A stretch of 64,000 nt of DNA from Anaerolineales bacterium (lineage in GTDB: Bacteria > Chloroflexota > Anaerolineae > JAAEKA01). Numbering within the stretch: position 1 is the stretch's first letter; every line of letters begins with the position of its first letter. Under the pieces are notes generated by a model, which saw nothing but the letters and a program-made list of their open reading frames with translations, had not been told where the DNA came from and ran no database searches. A program made the translations under genes and the position numbers. This document shows positions 58,910 to 64,000 of this stretch, piece after piece. The stretch spans positions 62,001 through 126,000 of the forward strand of contig JACKBI010000016.1 in assembly GCA_020634615.1 (NCBI GenBank), in the 5' to 3' direction.

Positions 58910-59830
58910 CTATGCCAGCCAGTCGCCGATCACGCTGGCCACTTCCGCATAGCCTGCCTGCTCCAGATCGAACCAGTGAATGCGCGGATCATCCAGGCGG
59001 AACCAGGTGTATTGCTGACGCACGAAACGGCGGGTCTGGCGTTTGATCTCATCCACCGCTGCTTCCAGCGTCAGTTCGCCGTGCAGGTGCTGGATCATCT
59101 GCCGGTAGCCAAGGCCGGTCAGCGCAGGTAGCTCCGGTCCGTAGCCGGCCGCCAGCAGCGTTTCTACTTCTGCCAGCAGCCCGCGCGCCACCATCTCGTC
59201 CACGCGCCGGTCGATGCGCTCGAACAGCGTCTCGCGTGGCCGGGTCAGCCCGATGCGCAGAATTCGCCAGGGCGGCGGCGTGGCGCGCTGCAAACGGCTG
59301 ATCGGCTCGCCCGTTACCAGACAGACCTCCAGGGCACGGACCACGCGGCGCACATTGCGCGCGTCGATCTGCATCGCAGCGTCCGGGTCCAGCGCAACCA
59401 GACGGCCGTGCAATGCTTCGGCGCCGTTAGCTGCTGCGTACGCTTCCAGCTCCTCGCGCAGTGCGAGGTTGGGAGGCACCTCTGGAATGCCCAGCCCGTC
59501 CAGCACGGCGCGCACATAAAGCCCCGTGCCGCCGGCCAGGATCGGCATCCGGCCGCGACTGTGAATGTCGTCCACCGCGGCGACCGCCAGCCGCTGATAT
59601 TCGGCCAGCGTCAACACCTGATCCGGCATCACCACGTCGATGAGATGATGCGGTATCTGCCCTCGCTCGACCGGACCGATCTTGTCGGTGCCGATATCAA
59701 GCCCGCGGTAGATCTGCCGGCTGTCGGCGGAGATGATCTCGCCGTTGAACTGGCGGGCAAGCTGTAAAGAAATCGCCGTCTTGCCCACAGCAGTGGGACC
59801 CAAGACGGCGATCAGGGGGGGATCAGACAT
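58910..59830 (-). CDS. miaA: tRNA dimethylallyltransferase MiaA
   Basis: 306 aa. The P-loop GPTAVGKT is at 11-18. Other family marks are SADSRQIYRGLDIGTDK, IPHHLIDV, AGGTGLYVRAVL and the late FVRRQQYTWFR-like segment (here RRFVRQQYTWFR). The enzyme transfers a dimethylallyl group to N6 of A37 in tRNAs reading UNN codons. The start is the ATG at 59830; no Shine-Dalgarno is seen, and a perfect hairpin lies just upstream (59838-59870), which may affect initiation. It is the last gene of the - strand housekeeping run. Confidence 0.96.
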   Translation of the reverse strand: MSDPPLIAVLGPTAVGKTAISLQLARQFNGEIISADSRQIYRGLDIGTDKIGPVERGQIPHHLIDVVMPDQVLTLAEYQRLAVAAVDDIHSRGRMPILAGGTGLYVRAVLDGLGIPEVPPNLALREELEAYAAANGAEALHGRLVALDPDAAMQIDARNVRRVVRALEVCLVTGEPISRLQRATPPPWRILRIGLTRPRETLFERIDRRVDEMVARGLLAEVETLLAAGYGPELPALTGLGYRQMIQHLHGELTLEAAVDEIKRQTRRFVRQQYTWFRLDDPRIHWFDLEQAGYAEVASVIGDWLA

Positions 59831-59837
59831 ATCAGGA

Positions 59838-59870
59838 GAGGTGCCAACTTTTCCAAAAAGTTGGCACCTC
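59838..59870. terminator. Perfect hairpin between lipoprotein gene and miaA
   Basis: Arms GAGGTGCCAACTTTT and AAAAGTTGGCACCTC surround a 3-nt loop. It lies 12 bp after the lipoprotein stop and 8 bp before the miaA ATG on the - strand. The stem contains CACCTC on the miaA side, an anti-Shine-Dalgarno-like sequence. It could be a terminator or a translation switch. Confidence 0.5.
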
Positions 59871-59881
59871 TGCCTCGAAGG

Positions 59882-60664
59882 CTACGAACGTGGGCTGACC
59901 GAAGCACTCAATTGGCCAGGGGTGATGGTGACATCTTCAACATACCACTGGCTGAACTGCGTGGCAAGCGCCTGGTTGACGAAACCGGGAATCTGGGTCG
60001 TGGCCAGGTTACGGGGGCTGATGTTGTCAGCTACGAAGGTCGCTGTGCCATTGCTGACCTCAAAGTGCCCTTCCACCGTCACGTTACGCATCGAGACAAA
60101 GCCATACTTCAGGTTGGAGAAGAATACCGTCATCGTCTCGTCGCCAAAGGTCACGTCCAGACCGGTGATGGTGAGACCAGGCACAGTGCCGCTGGCAGCC
60201 ATTTCTTCGATTTCAGCCTCGGTGACAACGATAGTCTGCGGCCACTCCGGTGTGGCAGTGGCTGCGACAGCCGCACGCGTCGGGCGAGGCGTGGCTGTGG
60301 GCGGCACGCGGGTTGCGGTCGCTGTTGGCGGTACCCGGGTAGGTGTCGCCGTGGGCGGCACGCTGGTGGCGGTCGGCGCGAGCGTCGGTGTGTCGGTCGG
60401 CGCGCTGGTGGCGGTCGGCTCTTCGGTGGGTGCGATGGTCGGAACGACCGTCGGCTCCTCAGTCGGCGCGACTGTCGGCTCTGCAACAGGCGCCTGGGCG
60501 ACGGCTGTAGCCACCGGAGCTGGATTGGCCGGCTGTGCAGGCTGGCTGGCTGCGCTGCCGATATAGAACAGCGGCGGCAAGGGGACAGACGTACAGGCTG
60601 ACAGAAGCAGCGCCAGCATCAGAAGCAAAGCGACAACACGTAATTGACGGGAATGGTTCTTCAT
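59882..60664 (-). CDS. Lipoprotein with Thr/Pro-rich linker and beta-rich C-terminal domain
   Basis: 260 aa from the ATG at 60664, which has GAGG 8 bp upstream; the longer frame from 60685 starts inside yraN. Residues 1-24 are a lipoprotein signal, with basic KNHSRQLR, a Leu-rich core and lipobox LLSAC. Residues about 50-130 are a low-complexity linker of PTEEP, APT and PPTAT units, as in many Chloroflexota exported proteins. The C-terminal 110 residues are beta-rich (ITGLDVTFGDETMTVFFSNL), possibly a lipid-binding-like or DUF2993-like fold; this is not firm. It is expected to be anchored on the outer face of the cytoplasmic membrane. It starts 10 bp after yraN. Confidence 0.85.
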   Translation of the reverse strand: MKNHSRQLRVVALLLMLALLLSACTSVPLPPLFYIGSAASQPAQPANPAPVATAVAQAPVAEPTVAPTEEPTVVPTIAPTEEPTATSAPTDTPTLAPTATSVPPTATPTRVPPTATATRVPPTATPRPTRAAVAATATPEWPQTIVVTEAEIEEMAASGTVPGLTITGLDVTFGDETMTVFFSNLKYGFVSMRNVTVEGHFEVSNGTATFVADNISPRNLATTQIPGFVNQALATQFSQWYVEDVTITPGQLSASVSPRS

Positions 60665-60674
60665 GGTTGTTACC

Positions 60675-61037
60675 TCACACGGCATCCTGGATATGATTGA
60701 TCTCGATTAACTCGCCCTGCGGCGACAGCGAGACCGCAACGACATCGATCCGCAGCGGGCCGTCCCAGCCTGCCTCAGCGCGATATGCCTCGGCCAGACG
60801 CTGCAACTGCGCCTGTTTGCGCGGCGTCACCGACTCTTCGGCGGAACCGAACCGCTGGCCGCGGCGGGTGCGCACCTCAACGATCACCAGACAGTCGCCA
60901 TCGCGGGCGATCAAATCGAGTTCACCGCGACGGCCATCACGCCAGTTGCGATCCAGTATCTGGTAGCCTCCGCCGACCAACTGTTCTTCGGCCAGCCGCT
61001 CGCCCGCCTGTCCCAGCCGTCGCCGCTCATCGGTCAC
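60675..61037 (-). CDS. yraN: UPF0102 (YraN) family nuclease-like protein
   Basis: 120 aa from a GTG at 61037 that overlaps the rnhB stop by 4 nt (GTGA), so the two are coupled. The frame extends to 61130, but that part lies within rnhB. Family marks are LGQAGERLAEEQL near 7-19, RNWRDGRRGELDLIARDGD and VIVEVRTRRGQRFG. The E-x-D...E-x-R/K layout is that of the PD-(D/E)XK-like fold. The biochemical role of YraN is still unclear; conservation beside rnhB is common in bacteria. Confidence 0.92.
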   Translation of the reverse strand: MTDERRRLGQAGERLAEEQLVGGGYQILDRNWRDGRRGELDLIARDGDCLVIVEVRTRRGQRFGSAEESVTPRKQAQLQRLAEAYRAEAGWDGPLRIDVVAVSLSPQGELIEINHIQDAV

Positions 61038-61723
61038 CGGTCGCTCCTGACAGCGCCATCGTCGCCGCCGGCAAAGAGGGTCATCTGCTGTCCGCGCACC
61101 GGCTGAAACGACGTGCGGTGGATGGGGCACGGGTCCAGCAGGCGCAGTTGGCGGGCGTGTTCTGGCGTGCCATACCCTTTGTGACGAGCGAACCCGTAAC
61201 CGGGATACGTCTGATCTGCTGCTATCATCAATCTGTCACGAGTTACTTTGGCCAGAATCGACGCGGCGGCGATAGATAGCACCAGACTGTCGCCGCGGGT
61301 GATGGACTGTTGCAGGACCGGCACCGCGGGTAGACGTACGTGGTCGATGAGCAGATACTCTGGCGGGCTGGCGAGCGCGGCGATGGCCCGTTGCATGGCC
61401 AGCCGCGTGGCGGGCAGGATGCCCACAGCGTCGATCTCAGCGGCGCTGGCCAAGCCGGTAGCCCAGTCGGACGCGTGAGCGGTAATCTCGCCGTAGAGAC
61501 GTTCACGCTGGCGGGCCGTCAGTTGCTTCGAGTCGTTGACCTGTGCCAGTTCCGCCACCACTGCTGCGCTCTGCGGCAGCACCGCGGCCCCGGCCACCAC
61601 GGGACCGGCCCAAGCGCCGCGACCGGCCTCGTCGACACCTGCCACCCGCAGCACACCGGACTCCCAGAGTGTACGCTCGTGATCGAGGGTAGGTCGTTGG
61701 CTCACCGGTGGCGGGTCCCGCAT
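61034..61723 (-). CDS. rnhB: Ribonuclease HII
   Basis: 229 aa. The metal-binding motif GVDEAGRGAWAGPVVAGAAV is at 29-48 (D31, E32), and the third carboxylate is in LLIDHV. SIAAASILAKVTRD and HKGYGTPEH are further family marks. The enzyme cuts the RNA strand of RNA-DNA hybrids and single ribonucleotides in DNA. The first 20 or so residues are an extension with no RBS in front, so a later start is possible. It is followed by yraN with a 4-nt overlap. Confidence 0.95.
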   Translation of the reverse strand: MRDPPPVSQRPTLDHERTLWESGVLRVAGVDEAGRGAWAGPVVAGAAVLPQSAAVVAELAQVNDSKQLTARQRERLYGEITAHASDWATGLASAAEIDAVGILPATRLAMQRAIAALASPPEYLLIDHVRLPAVPVLQQSITRGDSLVLSIAAASILAKVTRDRLMIAADQTYPGYGFARHKGYGTPEHARQLRLLDPCPIHRTSFQPVRGQQMTLFAGGDDGAVRSDR

Positions 61724-61751
61724 GCGCAGCCTGCGAAGGCCACAACGCGCT

Positions 61752-61785
61752 GAAAAAAAACAAGGCGCAGGGTTGCCCCTGCGCC
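61752..61785 (-). terminator. Intrinsic terminator after rplS
   Basis: On the - strand GGCGCAGGG/CCCTGCGCC arms with a 4-nt loop are followed by a T-rich tract (complement of GAAAAAAAACAA). It lies between rplS and rnhB, so rnhB needs read-through or its own promoter. Confidence 0.85.
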
Positions 61786-61812
61786 CGGCCCAATGCGAGG
61801 GGCCTTAAAGCT

Positions 61813-62169
61813 CTATTTACCGACTTCCTTCAAGCGGGCTGCCTTGCCCGTGCGCCCGCGCAGATAATACAGTCGGGAGCGGCGCACCTTGTTGTGACGC
61901 AGCACTTCGACCTTTTCAATGCGCGGCGAGTGCAGCATGAACGTGCGCTCAACACCGACCCCGTGGGAAGCAACGCGGCGAACCGTGAAATTGGAGCCGG
62001 CCGTCTTGTCGCTACCGGACACGCGGATCACAACGCCCTGAAAGACCTGGATACGCTCGCGGCTGCCTTCGACAATACGGGCGTGTACACGGACGGTGTC
62101 ACCGATCCGCAGTTCAGGGATGTTGGGGTGCGCCTCGGGCTCTAGGGATTGAAGCAAAGGATGTTGCAT
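61813..62169 (-). CDS. rplS: 50S ribosomal protein bL19
   Basis: 118 aa from the second of two adjacent ATGs. GAAAGG lies 7 bp before it and 4 bp before the first, at 62172; either could be used. The family pattern is clear: PELRIGDTVRVHARIVEGSR, RIQVFQGVVIRVSGS, FTVRRVASHGVGVERTF, SPRIEKVEVLRHNKVRRSRLYYLR (split by motif). bL19 sits at the 30S-50S interface. The gene lies downstream of trmD, a common bacterial order. Confidence 0.96.
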   Translation of the reverse strand: MQHPLLQSLEPEAHPNIPELRIGDTVRVHARIVEGSRERIQVFQGVVIRVSGSDKTAGSNFTVRRVASHGVGVERTFMLHSPRIEKVEVLRHNKVRRSRLYYLRGRTGKAARLKEVGK

Positions 62170-62304
62170 CATCGTACCTTTCTGTCGTCTTCTTTTTCTA
62201 CTATTTTCTCGGCCCCCGCACATCGAATCAACACCGGGGAACGTCGGATGCTCTGCTGTACCAGCAAGCGCAGAGTATAGCACACGCACTGGTTGCTAGC
62301 AAAT

Positions 62305-63096
62305 TCACAGGCCTTGCTGGAACCGTTCAGCCAGTTCCGGTTCGGCTTCGAGGCGCTCAAGAAACCTCAAATCGTCCTCGGTCAGCCATGCCAGCTCCAG
62401 CATGTCAGGGCGGCGCTGCCATGTGCGCAGCAGCGACTGCTGTCGCCGCCAGCGGGCGACATTGCTGTGGTGACCGGACACCAGCACGTCGGGAATCTGC
62501 CAGCCGCGGAAGTCGGGCGGGCGGGTGTAGTGCGGATACTCCAGCAGGCCGGTGGCATGCGAATCCTCGTCGGCGCCGTGCTCCTGGCCCAGTGCACCAG
62601 GCAGCAGCCGGGTCACCGCGTCGACAATCAGCAGCGCGGCGATCTCACCGCCGGAGAGCACGAAGTCGCCGACGCTGATTTCGTCGGTGCACAGGTGACG
62701 ACGCACCCGTTCATCAACTCCTTCATAGCGGCCACAGATCAGCGCGATGCGCGGGTGGCTGGCCAGCTCGACGGCGACTCGCTGGGTGAACGGTCGGCCC
62801 TGGGGCGTCAGCAGGATGATTGGCGCCACAGCGTCGCCCACTGGCTGGTCTGCTTGCCGCGGCGCCAGTTCAAGGACTGTTTCGACCGCGCGGAAGATGG
62901 GATCGGGTTTCATCACCATCCCGCCGCCGCCGCCGTAGGGATAGTCGTCGGTCACCGAGTGCTTGCCCTCGGCATAGTCACGGATGTTGTGCAGCGCCAC
63001 CGTGACGATGCCAGCTTCGCGAGCGCGGTAGACGATGCTGTCGTCCAGCGGGCCGGCGAACATACCTGGGAAGAGAGTAAAGATATCGAATCGCAT
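62305..63096 (-). CDS. trmD: tRNA (guanine37-N1)-methyltransferase TrmD
   Basis: 263 aa. It has the opening MRFDIFTLFPGMFAGPLDDS, then YPYGGGGGMVMKPDPIF, ICGRYEGVDERV, and the knot-forming SVGDFVLSGGEIAALLIVDAV with LLPGALG. It methylates G37 of tRNAs using S-adenosylmethionine and so prevents frame errors. It is the first gene of the - strand run; rplS follows after 135 bp. A candidate promoter lies just upstream. The residues after YPHYTRPPDFRG form the usual tRNA-binding C-terminal domain. Confidence 0.97.
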   Translation of the reverse strand: MRFDIFTLFPGMFAGPLDDSIVYRAREAGIVTVALHNIRDYAEGKHSVTDDYPYGGGGGMVMKPDPIFRAVETVLELAPRQADQPVGDAVAPIILLTPQGRPFTQRVAVELASHPRIALICGRYEGVDERVRRHLCTDEISVGDFVLSGGEIAALLIVDAVTRLLPGALGQEHGADEDSHATGLLEYPHYTRPPDFRGWQIPDVLVSGHHSNVARWRRQQSLLRTWQRRPDMLELAWLTEDDLRFLERLEAEPELAERFQQGL

Positions 63097-63115
63097 GGCA
63101 GAAATCTCGCCTTGG

Positions 63116-63145
63116 GTTATACCTCAGTTCAAGCGTTGCAGGCAA
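63116..63145 (-). promoter_or_regulatory. Candidate promoter of trmD
   Basis: On the - strand TTGCCT (63140-63145), an 18-bp spacer and TATAAC (63116-63121), giving a short leader of about 13 nt before the ATG at 63096. Confidence 0.5.
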
Positions 63146-63180
63146 GTCACACATCGTTTGCTTGCATAGCGGGGAATCTA

Positions 63181-63220
63181 GAAAAACAGCCGCTCCGTGC
63201 TTTTCGTGCACGGAGCGGCT
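63181..63220 (-). terminator. Intrinsic terminator after the secreted protein gene
   Basis: Arms AGCCGCTCCGTGC and GCACGGAGCGGCT with a 7-nt loop. On the - strand the stem is followed by a T-run (complement of GAAAAAC). It separates the terminal gene from trmD. Confidence 0.85.
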
Positions 63221-63308
63221 ATGTTTATCACCCGCCGGCGGTCAGTATGTTAACCTGGGCTGCGACACGCTCAATGGGCAGCACCTGGAGCAAAGAATCG
63301 ATCAAAAA

Positions 63309-64000
63309 CTAGACCGGATTGCTTGATTTGCGATACAGACCGAAGCCAGCCAATCCAACACCGAGCACAGTCGCGATAAGCCAGAAAGGCAACACGGCTG
63401 GCTGCGAAGAAGCGGCATCCAGGTCACTGAAGGTGACTGCAGTCGGTGTGATCGTGATGCCAGTCTCGATGTCGCCGCACCAGCACTTGGCGGCGGTGCC
63501 GGCGGTAAACTCGGCAATCATGTCATCGACGCTGTTGCAGGTGATGGCTTGCCCGCCCTGGGCAGACTGCGTCCAGCCGAAGCAGCCGGGGATTTCGATC
63601 ATCCCATTGCCGTCAGGGTCGGCGCAGGGCAGCGTCAGTCGCGGCATGTTGTAATACGTTACCCCGTCTGTGCTGGCGACATCGCCACAGGTGTCGCCAT
63701 CGTTGTCGCGGAACGGGCCAACGCCACTGGTACCATTGAACGGGTTGCCATCGCTCTCGATGGGCTGGAGCACTTGAGCGTTGCAGTTGTCGTTGCCGGG
63801 GATTGGATGACCATCTGTGGATACGATCGGCAACAGGTCATATCGCCAGCTGGCGTTGGGCTGCATCTGTGCTTGCAGGTCTACAGTGATGAAATCACTT
63901 TCAGAATCGCACACCACGTCCGGGCTGGACGGCAGCACGACAAAGGTATGTACGTCGAGATCGTTGGCTGTGCAGTTCAGACCTACGGGCAGGCATTGCT
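63309..64000 (-). CDS. C-terminal part of a secreted, membrane-anchored protein (5' end outside window)
   Basis: The frame is open to the window edge, upstream of the GTG at 63938, so the gene continues outside. About 230 residues are visible. They are Cys- and Asp-rich (CDSESDF, DNDGDTCGD, CADPDGNGMIEIPGC, KCWCGD), consistent with a folded extracellular domain that may bind calcium. The end is AVLP, a hydrophobic helix (WLIATVLGVGLAGFGLY) and RKSSNPV, an anchor of the same plan as the protein ending at 2844. No family was recognised. Confidence 0.75.
   Translation of the reverse strand, partial: QCLPVGLNCTANDLDVHTFVVLPSSPDVVCDSESDFITVDLQAQMQPNASWRYDLLPIVSTDGHPIPGNDNCNAQVLQPIESDGNPFNGTSGVGPFRDNDGDTCGDVASTDGVTYYNMPRLTLPCADPDGNGMIEIPGCFGWTQSAQGGQAITCNSVDDMIAEFTAGTAAKCWCGDIETGITITPTAVTFSDLDAASSQPAVLPFWLIATVLGVGLAGFGLYRKSSNPV

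Noticed and set aside
1..64000. tRNA or rRNA genes
   Set aside because: I saw no cloverleaf with a CCA-type end or rRNA core motif in the intergenic gaps, which are short and mostly hold palindromic repeats. A covariance search was not possible here.

Overview
The window is a GC-rich bacterial chromosome segment, most likely from a filamentous Chloroflexota (Anaerolineae/Caldilineae-type). The reasons are: very large modular surface proteins ending in a W-L-P-L-type tail, secreted proteins with a fibronectin-like 'NLYRS' module and a C-terminal membrane anchor, many STAND/CHAT/caspase-like proteins, and the housekeeping run trmD-rplS-rnhB-yraN-miaA. Lineage is an inference from gene content only.

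Region 1 (1-31.6 kb, all + strand) holds three tandem paralogous giant surface-protein genes. The first is cut by the window edge and followed by a small anchored secreted protein. The second (3143-17692) is about 4,850 codons but is interrupted by at least six frame changes. The third (17910-31619) is an intact 4,569-aa protein. Both complete loci encode a signal peptide, an N-terminal globular domain, two membrane helices, calcium-type DxDxDG repeats, a central multi-helix membrane block, a second DxDxDG block, Ig-like domains, FG-GAP/VCBS-type repeats, a right-handed beta-helix region, more Ig-like domains, a DOMON/CBM9-like domain and a short 'WLP' tail. They also share a conserved upstream block.

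Region 2 (31.7-55.7 kb) is an NTPase/protease conflict (programmed-cell-death or defence-like) island. On the - strand are a NB-ARC/TPR gene broken by frameshifts, an intact NB-ARC protein and a frameshifted CHAT protease. A REP-associated tyrosine transposase (RAYT) gene, bounded on each side by a pair of 84-nt REP units, sits between the two NB-ARC genes. Divergently, on the + strand, are CHAT-SIR2, nSTAND1-TM-WD40, a secreted PPC-domain protein, CHAT-degenerate NACHT-HEAT, an overlapping clan CD (C25/caspase-like) peptidase, a papain-family peptidase and a GH-A glycosidase. Divergent sigma70-type promoters lie near 39.8 and 40.0 kb.

Region 3 (55.8-58.7 kb) is larB-larE-larC, for the nickel-pincer nucleotide cofactor. 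Its promoter places the start site on the larB ATG, so the message may be leaderless.

Region 4 (58.9-64 kb, - strand) is housekeeping: trmD, rplS, rnhB, yraN, a lipoprotein gene and miaA. The window ends inside another secreted, C-terminally anchored protein.

Palindromic repeats of several families are scattered through the intergenic gaps, and two short copies lie inside the third giant gene. No rRNA, tRNA or CRISPR array was recognised.
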